NCBI GenBank assembly: GCA_934476025.1
Contig: CAKSNI010000011.1
Span: forward strand, 1 to 12,363
Direction: 5' to 3'
Length of the DNA: 12,363 nucleotides
Source: an uncultured Eubacteriales bacterium
GTDB taxonomy: Bacteria; Bacillota; Clostridia; Oscillospirales; Acutalibacteraceae
A program made the position numbers and the translations under genes. Of the stretch, positions 1-6,634 are shown in pieces (within the stretch, counting starts at the first letter, position 1; each line of letters starts with the position of its first letter). The notes under the pieces are model-generated. The model was not told the origin of the DNA and searched no databases. It was given only the letters and a program-made list of their open reading frames with translations.

Positions 1-1053
1 CGGGAGGTTGGTGTGATCGGCGCATTCTTCAAACGGACGGCCGCCGTCGGTATTGGTGGAACGGTGAAGATCCATATTGTAATACCCGTAGCAAAGGCTG
101 CCAGGAAAAATTTTTCCGCTGAGAAAATCCTGCGGCGTTACGGTATAATCGCACACAATCCGGTTGGTTTCCCGCGGGGCAGTGTAGGCATAGGAAGGAT
201 ACAGGGTAATATCGGCATTCGCCCGGGCAAACTCAATCATTCGAGCCATGGCTTCCCGGCCGTTGATTTCGGCATCGGTTTGCCCCTGAGGATTGGAACA
301 GTCCATCAAAATGTGATTGGCATTGTTTCCGCCGCCCCGGAAAAAGCCCTTGATGGGTGCGTGGAATTCCGGCCAGTAATCGCCGTGATGGATTTTCCCG
401 GCGGCTTTGGCCTCGTCAAAAGCCTTGCGGAGGGAATCTTCCTGCAGCTGCGACAGATTGTTGCAGAAGAAGGAATAACCGAAGGTCCCCGGCTGCAATT
501 CTTCACTGACATGAAAACCGGCGTGCGCCACCCGGGCTACATCACCGTCGCCGGAGCAGTCGATAAAAGCCTTGGCGGAAACGGCCGAAAGCTCACATTT
601 CCGGGCGACAATCAGATGGGTAACGGTTTCACCTTCCCGTTCGGCCGCCACCACTTTGGAATGCAGCATCAGCGTGACACCGGCCTCCAGACACATCCGA
701 TTGAGCAAAACCTCCGCCATAGCCGGGGCAACTTTAACATTGGAGGCATGACCGCCGATGGCGGTATCCACGGTGGAAAAATCCGGAATTTCGGCAAATC
801 CGGCCGCCTCCAGCCGTTTGCAGAATTCCCAACCGATGCCGGCAATGGCCGGACGGTAATCGGCGTAAAAAATTCCGATTTCCGGATTGCCGCCCTGGGT
901 CAGGATGCCGCCGAGGGCTCCCATGTCTTCAATCAAAGCGGTTTTGGCTCCGTTTCGGGCCGAAGCAACAGCGGCGCAAAAGCCGGCCACTCCTCCACCC
1001 ACTACGACGGTATCAAAAGACCAAATATCGGTGATTTCGGTTTGAAAATTCAT
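1..1053 (-). CDS. FAD-dependent oxidoreductase, N-terminal part (cut by window edge)
   Basis: Reading leftward from an ATG at 1053-1051 gives 351 uninterrupted codons that run off the window. The N-terminus has a Rossmann dinucleotide-binding fold: VVVGGGVAGFCAA at residues 16-28 holds the GxGxxG glycines (19, 21, 24), and the acidic residue after the second strand, expected to bind the ADP ribose, is Glu42 (TALIED). A second conserved flavoprotein stretch, AFIDCSGDGDVA, follows further in. This is the layout of the FAD_oxidored (PF12831) family, soluble FAD enzymes often found in anaerobe carbohydrate or organic-acid clusters; the substrate cannot be read from sequence. Upstream is AAAGGGGGAAGAAAC, a usable ribosome binding site. 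The gene is divergent from an araC-type regulator, which may control it. The C-terminus is missing only because the window ends. Family assignment is firm; specificity is unknown. Confidence 0.88.
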   Translation of the reverse strand, partial: MNFQTEITDIWSFDTVVVGGGVAGFCAAVASARNGAKTALIEDMGALGGILTQGGNPEIGIFYADYRPAIAGIGWEFCKRLEAAGFAEIPDFSTVDTAIGGHASNVKVAPAMAEVLLNRMCLEAGVTLMLHSKVVAAEREGETVTHLIVARKCELSAVSAKAFIDCSGDGDVARVAHAGFHVSEELQPGTFGYSFFCNNLSQLQEDSLRKAFDEAKAAGKIHHGDYWPEFHAPIKGFFRGGGNNANHILMDCSNPQGQTDAEINGREAMARMIEFARANADITLYPSYAYTAPRETNRIVCDYTVTPQDFLSGKIFPGSLCYGYYNMDLHRSTNTDGGRPFEECADHTNLP

Positions 1054-1074
1054 GTTTCTTCCCCCTTTGCTTTT

Positions 1075-1125
1075 ATTGTATATCAAATATTTAAAAAAAT
1101 CTTCCGGAAATTTGCCTTTAAATAT
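1075..1125 (-). promoter_or_regulatory. Putative promoter and operator of the oxidoreductase gene
   Basis: On the minus strand a TACAAT -10 box lies at 1080-1075, but no good -35 box is found 16-18 bp upstream. Covering that position is a symmetric element: arms ATATTTAAA (1087-1095) and TTTAAATAT (1117-1125) flank a central TTCCGGAA palindrome (1102-1109), with nearly the same centre of symmetry. A weak -35 box plus an upstream symmetric site suggests an activator-dependent promoter, with the adjacent AraC protein as the obvious candidate. The sequence symmetry is seen; its role is inferred. Confidence 0.45.
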
Positions 1126-1146
1126 CGTTTATTTGTCTTTTTGGGC

Positions 1147-1174
1147 TTGACAAGAAGCGCTTCGTTTGTACAAT
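1147..1174 (+). promoter_or_regulatory. Promoter of the araC-type gene
   Basis: TTGACA (1147-1152) is a perfect -35 box, followed after 16 bp by TACAAT (1169-1174). The spacer contains a perfect 10-bp palindrome, GAAGCGCTTC (1154-1163), which a repressor could use to block polymerase. The ribosome binding site AAAGGGGGG (1181-1190) follows, with the ATG at 1198. Confidence 0.65.
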
Positions 1175-1197
1175 ATAAAAAAAGGGGGGGCAGGCCG

Positions 1198-2061
1198 ATG
1201 AAACCGTTTGATGAAGGAAAACCGCTTCGGCAGGGGAAAGCCACGCCGGTGCAGCTGCTGAACCGGTGCGTAGTCAAACCCGGGTTTAGCGGTGTGCTGC
1301 ATTATCACGACTATTCAGAGTGGCTGGTTTGCAAAACCGGAGCCCTCCGGCTGATCACTTTGGAGGAAGAACGGCCGCTTTCTCCGGGGGATCTTGTGCT
1401 GATCGGCAGCGGGATTCCCCACGGGCTGCGCTATGAAACCCCTTACAGCGAACACGGCTGCGTAAAATTCAGCAACGCGCTGATTACCCAAAACGGGGGC
1501 GAATTGCCCGGGGTCTGCGGAGTTTTTCCGCTGCTTTCGGGGGAACACCGCCCGGTACTGCTCGGCGCGGCCGGGCTGAGGGAAAAGGGATACGACCCGA
1601 TTGCCGGGTTTGCCCGGGCGTGGGAAGGCAGCAGCCGGCAAACCCCGGGATGGGAACTGACGGTTTTATCCCTGTTGTTTTCCTGGCTGGCAGCGGCGGC
1701 TGCCGACTGGGCGATGGCCCCGGTGAGTGAAAAAGACCGGGAATTCCTGCTTTTGAATCAAGAATACCTTCAAAAAAACCTGGCGGTGGCCACCCTTGCT
1801 TCGGCGGCAGGGGAAAACGGAATGGAATATTGCTATTTTTCCCGGGTTTTTCACGAACGCTTCGGAATGCCCTTTCGGGAGTATCTGCAACAGCGCCGTT
1901 TGCTTACGGCCCGGCAATTGCTGCTGGAAACCCGGGACAGCGTGACCGAAATTGCCGGGCGGGTCGGTTTTTCATCGGTCAGCTATTTTATTGAAACCTT
2001 TCGTCGGCAAACCGGGAAAACGCCCCTCTCTTTTCGCCGGGAAATTCATAAATCCCGATAA
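1198..2061 (+). CDS. AraC-family transcriptional regulator with cupin sensor domain
   Basis: The protein has 287 residues, a normal AraC/XylS length. Residues about 25-95 form an AraC-type cupin arm, with HYHDYSEW (35-42), LSPGDLVLI (61-69) and PHGL (74-77) marking the beta-barrel that usually senses a small ligand such as a sugar. Residues about 180-287 are the double helix-turn-helix: the first around LASAAGENGMEYCYFSRVF, the second ending in the family signature IAGRVGFSSVSYFIETFRR and GKTPLSFRR. The reading frame stays open far upstream, but that part lies opposite the oxidoreductase gene. The start at 1198 is preferred because it follows a promoter and a strong ribosome binding site and gives a full-length family member. 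It probably controls the divergent oxidoreductase and perhaps itself. Ligand unknown. Confidence 0.9.
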   Translation: MKPFDEGKPLRQGKATPVQLLNRCVVKPGFSGVLHYHDYSEWLVCKTGALRLITLEEERPLSPGDLVLIGSGIPHGLRYETPYSEHGCVKFSNALITQNGGELPGVCGVFPLLSGEHRPVLLGAAGLREKGYDPIAGFARAWEGSSRQTPGWELTVLSLLFSWLAAAAADWAMAPVSEKDREFLLLNQEYLQKNLAVATLASAAGENGMEYCYFSRVFHERFGMPFREYLQQRRLLTARQLLLETRDSVTEIAGRVGFSSVSYFIETFRRQTGKTPLSFRREIHKSR

Positions 2062-2066
2062 AAGAC

Positions 2067-2097
2067 TTGACTCTACAATTGTTGTAGAGTATAAAAT
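2067..2097 (+). promoter_or_regulatory. MerR-type promoter/operator of the MATE-merR unit
   Basis: TTGACT (2067-2072) is the -35 box. The -10 is either TATAAA (2090-2095, 17-bp spacer) or TAAAAT (2092-2097, 19-bp spacer). The spacer is filled by a perfect inverted repeat with 9-bp arms, ACTCTACAA (2070-2078) and TTGTAGAGT (2082-2090), around TTG. A dyad centred in an over-long 19-bp spacer is the classic MerR-family arrangement, where the activator untwists the DNA to align the boxes. The regulator encoded in the same unit is a MerR protein, so this is most likely its own site. Confidence 0.75.
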
Positions 2098-2120
2098 AAG
2101 AAAAAATATCGGGAGGAATC

Positions 2121-3461
2121 ATGGTGAAACGGGGTTTGACGGAGGGAAGTGTCTTTTCAAATCTGCTTTCCTTTTCGCTGCCGTTTTTGTTGGCTTATTT
2201 TCTGCAAACCCTCTATGGAACGGTGGATTTGTTCCTGGTCGGGCGTCTGTGCGATGTAGCCTCTACCACCGCCGTTTCGGTGGGAAGTCAGATCATGCAT
2301 ATGCTTACCGTGATGATTGTCGGCCTGTCTATGGGAACCACCGTTTGTGTGGCACAGGCAGTCGGAGCCAGGGATTCAAAGCAGGCGGCCCGGAGTGTCG
2401 GGAACAGTGCCGGGCTGTTTTTATCGGTTTCACTGGTGCTGACAATGGTGCTGCTGCTGTCGGTTCGGGCGGTTGTCGGGTGGATGTCCACCCCGGCCGA
2501 AGCGGTGGAAGGCACGGTGGCCTACTTAAAGGTGTGCTTTTTCGGCATTCCGCTGATAGCGGCCTATAATACGGTTTGTGCGGCCTTTCGGGGCTTGGGG
2601 GACAGCAAAAGCCCCATGATTTTTGTGGCGATTTCCTGCGCGGTGAATATCGGGCTGGATATTCTGCTGATCGGGCCGATGAACCTCGGCGCGATCGGAG
2701 CGGCTCTCGGTACTGTTCTGGCTCAGGCGGTCAGTGTGGTTTGCGCGTGGGGGGCCTTTCTTCGGCAAAAGGCGGTCCGCCTGCAAAAATCCGATTGGCG
2801 ACCGCAAAAGAGAGAAATCCGTCAGCTGCTGAGTGTGGAATTGCCGGTGGCAATGCAGGACGGTCTGGTGCAGGTTGGGTTCATTCTGATTACCGTGATT
2901 GCCAACCGTCGGGGCCTGACCGATGCGGCGGCGGTCGGCATTGTGGAAAAAATGATCGGATTTTTGTTTTTGGTGCCTTCTTCCATGCTTTCCGGGGTTT
3001 CGGCCATTGCCGCTCAGAACCTGGGGGCCGGGCAGGAAAAACGGGCCCGTCAGACCCTGTTTTACGCCATGGCTCTTTCGGCCGGATTCGGCCTGGCGGC
3101 TACGCTGGCGGTTTTGCCGACGGCGCCTCTCCTGGTACATCTGTTTACCCGGGAGGATGCGGTGGCCCTGGCCGGGGGCGCGTATCTGCGCGGATACATT
3201 CCGGATTGCCTGTTGGCCGGGATTCATTTTTGTTTCAGCGGATATTTCTGCGCCTGCAACCGTTCGGGGATTTCCTTTTTGCATAATATTATCGCCGTGG
3301 CGCTGGTCCGGGTGCCGGGGGCCTATTTTGCTTCCCGGTGGTTCCCGGATACCCTCTTTCCGATGGGGCTTTCTACGGTGGCTGGGTCGCTGCTTTCGGT
3401 GATCATCTGCTGTGTGGCTTTTTGGACCATCGAAAAGGGCCGGCGGCGGAAAGAAGGATAA
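2121..3461 (+). CDS. MATE family multidrug efflux transporter
   Basis: The product is a 446-residue integral membrane protein, the usual length for MATE (NorM/DinF-like) antiporters, which expel cationic drugs or toxic metabolites using a Na+ or H+ gradient. It consists of about 12 hydrophobic segments in two similar halves. Family marks include the first segment LPFLLAYFLQTLYGTVDLFL with its membrane aspartate, then VGSQIMHM, GLSMGTTVCVAQAVGARD, the AFRGLGDSKSPM loop and, in the second half, SGVSAIAAQNLGAGQEKRA. The ATG at 2121 follows GGGAGG (2111-2116) at four bases and the MerR-type promoter above. The stop is one base before the start of the merR gene, so the two are co-transcribed and probably translationally coupled. 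Substrate cannot be told from sequence. Confidence 0.93.
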   Translation: MVKRGLTEGSVFSNLLSFSLPFLLAYFLQTLYGTVDLFLVGRLCDVASTTAVSVGSQIMHMLTVMIVGLSMGTTVCVAQAVGARDSKQAARSVGNSAGLFLSVSLVLTMVLLLSVRAVVGWMSTPAEAVEGTVAYLKVCFFGIPLIAAYNTVCAAFRGLGDSKSPMIFVAISCAVNIGLDILLIGPMNLGAIGAALGTVLAQAVSVVCAWGAFLRQKAVRLQKSDWRPQKREIRQLLSVELPVAMQDGLVQVGFILITVIANRRGLTDAAAVGIVEKMIGFLFLVPSSMLSGVSAIAAQNLGAGQEKRARQTLFYAMALSAGFGLAATLAVLPTAPLLVHLFTREDAVALAGGAYLRGYIPDCLLAGIHFCFSGYFCACNRSGISFLHNIIAVALVRVPGAYFASRWFPDTLFPMGLSTVAGSLLSVIICCVAFWTIEKGRRRKEG

Positions 3462-3462
3462 A

Positions 3463-4284
3463 ATGAAGCAGACTTCTTTGTTTTCCATCGGTGAAATGGC
3501 CGAAATGTTTTCGCTGAGTGTTTCCAGCCTGCGGCATTATGAAGCCATCGGCCTGCTGACCCCCGAATGGGTTGATCCGCAGACCGGCTACCGGTATTAC
3601 AGCACCCGTCAGTTTGAGGTGCTCAATACGGTGCGGTATCTTCGGATGCTGGGGGTGCCTCTTGCCGAAATCGGTCACTTTCTGCATGGACGGGATATCG
3701 AAAAAATGGAGGAAATGCTTCGTCGGCAAAAATGCCAGGTGGAACAAAAGCAACGGGAACTGGCTGCCGTAGCCCGAAAAATTGAAAACCGGCTGTCGGA
3801 TCTTTCGGTGGCCACCCACTGTCATCCGGCACAAATCCGGGAAGAAATCCTGCCGGCGGGGCGGCTGGTCTGGCTGCAGAACGGCCTTCGGGAAGCCGGG
3901 GGCCGGGAGTTGGAAATTTCGCTCAAAAAACTGGAAAATGCCCAGCGGGAGCCCTTGATATTTCTCGGAAAGGTCGGCCTGGGAATATCGGAGCGGCGGC
4001 TGCGGCAAAATTGCTTTGACGGCTATGACGGCGTTTTTCTGCTTTTGGATCGGGAAGAGGAATTCCACGGTGAAGTGCTGCGGGTGTCAAGCCAAAAATG
4101 CGTAACGATTTTCTTTCGGGGCGGTCATACGCAAGCACCGGAATACTATCGGGAATTGCTGCACTATATCCGGGAACACCGTTTGCAAATTACCGGGTTT
4201 TCCCGGGAAATTACGATGATTGATTCCGGTTTTACCCCCGAAACCGAAAAGTATATTACCCGGATTCAAATTCCGGTGAAATAG
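3463..4284 (+). CDS. MerR-family regulator with BmrR/GyrI-like effector domain
   Basis: The protein has 273 residues. Residues 6-48 form the winged helix-turn-helix of the MerR family (FSIGEMAEMF, LRHYEAIGLLTPEWVDPQTG, YRYYS). Residues about 78-115 form the dimerising coiled coil. Residues about 120-273 resemble the GyrI-like effector-binding domain of BmrR-type multidrug sensors, ending ITMIDSGFTPETEKYITRI. The start at 3463 is chosen over an in-frame ATG 51 bases upstream because it is one base past the transporter stop, follows AAGAAGGA (3451-3458), and yields the canonical MerR N-terminus. A regulator of this type next to an efflux pump with a MerR-type promoter suggests a self-contained circuit: drug binds the regulator, which activates the pump and itself. 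The model drug-sensing BmrR is well known; the ligand here is not. Confidence 0.92.
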   Translation: MKQTSLFSIGEMAEMFSLSVSSLRHYEAIGLLTPEWVDPQTGYRYYSTRQFEVLNTVRYLRMLGVPLAEIGHFLHGRDIEKMEEMLRRQKCQVEQKQRELAAVARKIENRLSDLSVATHCHPAQIREEILPAGRLVWLQNGLREAGGRELEISLKKLENAQREPLIFLGKVGLGISERRLRQNCFDGYDGVFLLLDREEEFHGEVLRVSSQKCVTIFFRGGHTQAPEYYRELLHYIREHRLQITGFSREITMIDSGFTPETEKYITRIQIPVK

Positions 4285-4287
4285 AAA

Positions 4288-4309
4288 CCCCCGAAGTAAT
4301 CTTCGGGGG
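4288..4309. terminator. Hairpin between convergent merR and lgt-like genes
   Basis: A perfect 9-bp stem, CCCCCGAAG / CTTCGGGGG, encloses a TAAT loop. On the minus strand it is followed by TTTCTATTTC, so it better fits termination of the leftward lgt-like transcript. On the plus strand no T-run follows, so for merR it would be a weak terminator. Confidence 0.6.
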
Positions 4310-4351
4310 GGAGTCGGTCCGCAGCGGAAAAAGCGCCGGGAAGAGAAGGTA

Positions 4352-5176
4352 CTATTCCTGACCGGGGGGAACCGGGGTGCCCGGTTCCGTTTTCCCGGAC
4401 GGGCGCTTATTTTCACGCAAAATCAGAAACAGGGCGACGGGAAAGGCCATCAGACTGATCCACTGGGAGGTGGAAAGCCCGAACCAGATTCCGCGAACGG
4501 CATCGCCCCGTAAGAATTCGGTGCCAAAGCGAACCGGGGCATAGCAAAGAAGATAATATCGAATCAGCCGGCCGGAGTGACGATTCTTTCGGAACAGAGA
4601 AAGCAGAAAGAAAAAAATCAGCAGATTGCAGGCTGCTTCCAACAGAGAAACCGGAAAACGCCGAACCCCACACAGGCCGGGGGATAGATCGTTGTGATAG
4701 ACAATCAATCCAAATCGGGACTCAATGCCGTAGCAGCAACCGCCGAAAAAGCAGCCGATCCGCCCGAAGGTATGGAAAAGCGGAATACACAGGGCGTAAA
4801 GGTCGTAACGCACCGCCCCGTCGGGACTTTTTTGCGGGTGGGTCATCCATCGCGCGGCCAGCAGACTGCCGAAAAGCCCCCCGTAGAATACCGAGCCGCC
4901 AAAACAAACCGCCAGGGCCTTCAGGGTGATGAGAAAGGGCTTGCCGGCCCGCAGAATCCTGAGCACAAGCGGAAGATTGGTCAACCCGTACAAAAGGTGG
5001 CCGCCGAGAAGAATCCCGACACCGGCGACGACCATCAGCAGAATGATATCTTCCGGGCTGATCTGAAATCGTCTGCCCAACCGGCAGGCGACAAAGCCGC
5101 AGACCAGAAGGCCGATGATAGAAGAAAGGGCATAGGTGCCCACGGTTCGCCCGAATATTTCAAAGGTAGGAAACAA
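4352..5176 (-). CDS. lgt: Prolipoprotein diacylglyceryl transferase-like membrane protein (Lgt family)
   Basis: The product has 274 residues and about seven membrane segments, as in Lgt, which moves diacylglycerol from phosphatidylglycerol to the lipobox cysteine of prolipoproteins at the outer face of the cytoplasmic membrane. The start is TTG at 5176-5174, which follows GGGAGG (5190-5185) at 8 bases and gives the family-like N-terminus MFPTFEIFGRTVGTYAL. A GTG 45 bases upstream is rejected because it lies inside a terminator hairpin. The signature region HTFGRIGCFFGGCCYG (residues 135-150) keeps the key arginine (R139) but has C142 where classical Lgt has Asn, and C147 in the region of the usual Glu. 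VRFGTEFLRGD (215-225) matches the C-terminal Arg/Glu motif. Cysteine-rich versions are known among clostridia; whether they act on prolipoproteins or are paralogues is not settled by the sequence. Confidence 0.8.
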   Translation of the reverse strand: MFPTFEIFGRTVGTYALSSIIGLLVCGFVACRLGRRFQISPEDIILLMVVAGVGILLGGHLLYGLTNLPLVLRILRAGKPFLITLKALAVCFGGSVFYGGLFGSLLAARWMTHPQKSPDGAVRYDLYALCIPLFHTFGRIGCFFGGCCYGIESRFGLIVYHNDLSPGLCGVRRFPVSLLEAACNLLIFFFLLSLFRKNRHSGRLIRYYLLCYAPVRFGTEFLRGDAVRGIWFGLSTSQWISLMAFPVALFLILRENKRPSGKTEPGTPVPPGQE

Positions 5177-5203
5177 AATCGTATCCCTCCCGTAATAATT
5201 GAT

Positions 5204-5238
5204 AAAAAAGCCGCCGGGCACGGTGGAGTGCCGGCGGC
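5204..5238 (-). terminator. Rho-independent terminator between the small membrane protein gene and lgt-like gene
   Basis: On the minus strand GCCGCCGGCA (5238-5229) pairs with TGCCCGGCGGC (5220-5210) with one bulge, followed by TTTTTT (5209-5204). It ends the small membrane protein transcript 20 bases past its stop. No separate promoter is evident between it and the lgt-like start at 5176, so the lgt-like gene may depend on read-through. Confidence 0.8.
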
Positions 5239-5257
5239 AGACGCTAACAGCAGTGTA

Positions 5258-5584
5258 TTAGCTAAGGGAATTGAGCAGATCTTCCAATCCGGCAGCGCTT
5301 CCGGCAGAACCGATTGCGCCGGCAGTGCAGATTACGCACAGGGTGCAGGACAGGAAACCGATTCCGGCAAGAGCAGTACCGATGATGGAAAGAACCAAAC
5401 CGGCAGTCGCAATTCCGGTCGGAGCGGCAGCAGCCACAGCCTTCTTTTTGCCCATAACAGCGAGGATGATGCCGACAATACCGGCTACCAGCGCGAGGAT
5501 GTTGATCATATAGAACCAAGCCAGCACGGTAGCAACGATGCCGAGAACCAGAGCGGTGATGGACAAGCCTTTTCCGTTATTCAT
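5258..5584 (-). CDS. Small Gly/Ala-rich membrane protein (DUF4190-like)
   Basis: The protein has 108 residues and is almost entirely hydrophobic. Membrane segments lie at about 8-24 (ITALVLGIVATVLAWF), 26-44 (INILALVAGIVGIILAVMG) and 58-90 (IATAGLVLSIIGTALAG onward), with a basic GKKK loop at 45-48 and a CTLCVIC cysteine cluster at 80-86. The repeated LVLGIVA / LVLSIIG halves resemble DUF4190-type proteins, which have no known function. The ATG at 5584-5582 follows AAAGGAG (5600-5594) at 9 bases. It has its own near-consensus promoter inside the end of the upstream peptidase gene and its own terminator, so it can be expressed as a single gene, probably at a high level. Coding status is well supported; function unknown. 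Confidence 0.82.
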   Translation of the reverse strand: MNNGKGLSITALVLGIVATVLAWFYMINILALVAGIVGIILAVMGKKKAVAAAAPTGIATAGLVLSIIGTALAGIGFLSCTLCVICTAGAIGSAGSAAGLEDLLNSLS

Positions 5585-5631
5585 GGATGATTTCTCCTTT
5601 CTGAAAGAATTTCCCTCCTCGGGTCGCTTTT

Positions 5632-5660
5632 ATTGTACCGAAATCAGGAAGTGTTGTCAA
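5632..5660 (-). promoter_or_regulatory. Strong promoter of the small membrane protein gene
   Basis: On the minus strand a perfect TTGACA (5660-5655) is separated by 17 bp from TACAAT (5637-5632). It is one of the best promoter matches in the window. Its -35 box lies inside the last codons of the metallopeptidase gene. Confidence 0.8.
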
Positions 5661-6489
5661 GTAAAATCTGTCGAAAAGGTCGGGAAAACCGGAGAACTTG
5701 TCCAAAAAATGGCTGCCGGCCGGTCTGCCGCCCGGCTTCTGCGGAATTTCGGGGACCTTCTGAAAAAATTTCCGGAATGGCTTCATTTTTCCAGGCCAGC
5801 AGATGTCGTCGTTGCCGGTAATCGGGGAGAATCTCTTCCACCTGCCGGTAAAAGGCGGCGGAATGATCCGGATGCAGCAAATGGCAAAGTTCGTGCACCA
5901 CCACCGCTTCGGCCGCGGCCGGTTCCACGCACAGCAAAAACAGGTTCAGAGTGATTTTCCCGGTTTTGGGCTGGCAACTTCCGTACCGGGAGGTCATAAA
6001 ACGAAAGGAAAGGGATGGAAAGGCCAGCCCTTTTCGGGCAAAGGTCGAAAAATGCAGCCGGCAAAATCGGGTGAATTCCTGTTGGGCGGTTTTCTTCCAA
6101 AAGGAACGCAGCAAAAGGTCGGCCTGTCGGGCCGCCTCGGGGGCATCGGGGGAGGCAAGGAAAATCAGCACAGCGTTTTCCTGCAGGCAAACCTCCGGCT
6201 TTCCGGTGCAAAGTCGAATTTCCTTGGCGAGGCCGTGGTAATATACCGGGCTGTTTTTACACGCACCCGGGGGAACCAGGCAAATTTTCCCCTGATTTTT
6301 TTGCAGCGTTTTCAGAACAAACCCGGCATTTTGGGTCAGGAAAGCCCGAATGCGGGATGTAGGGGTGCCTTTTGGTACCGAAAGGGTGATTCTTCCGTTG
6401 GAATGAATCCGCAGGTTCAGGTTTTTTACGGGCTTTTGAACCAGCTCCACCGATACCGGCTGCCCGTTCAGCCAAAATTGCCGCAGCAT
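5644..6489 (-). CDS. YgjP/DUF45-type zinc metallopeptidase
   Basis: The protein has 281 residues. The N-terminal part (about 1-110, with LRIHSNGRITLSVPKG at 26-41) is the beta-rich region of YgjP/DUF45 proteins (M48-like, WLM/SprT-related). The metal site is VVHELCHLLHPDH at 197-209: His199 and His203 bind zinc, Glu200 is the catalytic base and His209 is the likely third ligand. SRYGSCQPKTGKITLNLFL (167-185) is the other conserved family block. The product should be cytosolic, with no signal peptide. Its substrates are unknown. The ATG at 6489-6487 follows a perfect AAAGGAGG (6503-6496). Beyond the usual family end near residue 235 there is a basic, unrecognised tail of about 45 residues whose DNA also carries the promoter of the next gene. 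Confidence 0.88.
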   Translation of the reverse strand: MLRQFWLNGQPVSVELVQKPVKNLNLRIHSNGRITLSVPKGTPTSRIRAFLTQNAGFVLKTLQKNQGKICLVPPGACKNSPVYYHGLAKEIRLCTGKPEVCLQENAVLIFLASPDAPEAARQADLLLRSFWKKTAQQEFTRFCRLHFSTFARKGLAFPSLSFRFMTSRYGSCQPKTGKITLNLFLLCVEPAAAEAVVVHELCHLLHPDHSAAFYRQVEEILPDYRQRRHLLAWKNEAIPEIFSEGPRNSAEAGRQTGRQPFFGQVLRFSRPFRQILLDNTS

Positions 6490-6513
6490 ATCGATCCTCC
6501 TTTGCTTTTTTCT

Positions 6514-6542
6514 ACTATATCAAAAAAATCACCGGAATGCAA
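6514..6542 (-). promoter_or_regulatory. Promoter of the metallopeptidase gene
   Basis: On the minus strand TTGCAT (6542-6537) is followed after 17 bp by TATAGT (6519-6514). The ribosome binding site begins about 11 bases downstream of the -10 box, so the leader is very short. Confidence 0.6.
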
Positions 6543-6544
6543 GG

Positions 6545-6573
6545 TTGCATTGGCCGTGAAAATCTGGTAAAAT
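6545..6573 (+). promoter_or_regulatory. Promoter of the DUF1003 gene
   Basis: TTGCAT (6545-6550) is followed after 17 bp by TAAAAT (6568-6573). Its -35 box and that of the leftward promoter form the inverted repeat ATGCAA-GG-TTGCAT, so the two promoters stand back to back. Confidence 0.6.
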
Positions 6574-6634
6574 AACGGTAACGGGGCCACAAAATCCCCC
6601 CTAAAAACGGAACCGTTCGGAGGAATCAAACAGC

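Noticed and set aside
13..1197. Long rightward open frame in continuity with the AraC gene, giving a 682-residue product
   Set aside because: Its first part lies opposite the FAD oxidoreductase gene, which has clear motifs on the minus strand, and it has no family features. The AraC start at 1198 has a promoter and ribosome binding site.
2526..3488. 320-codon leftward open frame opposite the MATE gene
   Set aside because: Composition (rich in Gln, His, Arg and Pro) and lack of a ribosome binding site mark it as an antisense shadow of a GC-rich gene.
5177..5221. GTG at 5221 as the lgt-like start
   Set aside because: It lies inside the terminator hairpin and adds 15 residues not typical of Lgt; the TTG at 5176 has a good ribosome binding site and the family-like N-terminus.
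4694..5590. 298-codon rightward open frame across the lgt-like and small membrane protein genes
   Set aside because: It crosses two well-supported leftward genes and a terminator, and its low-complexity hydrophilic product matches no family.
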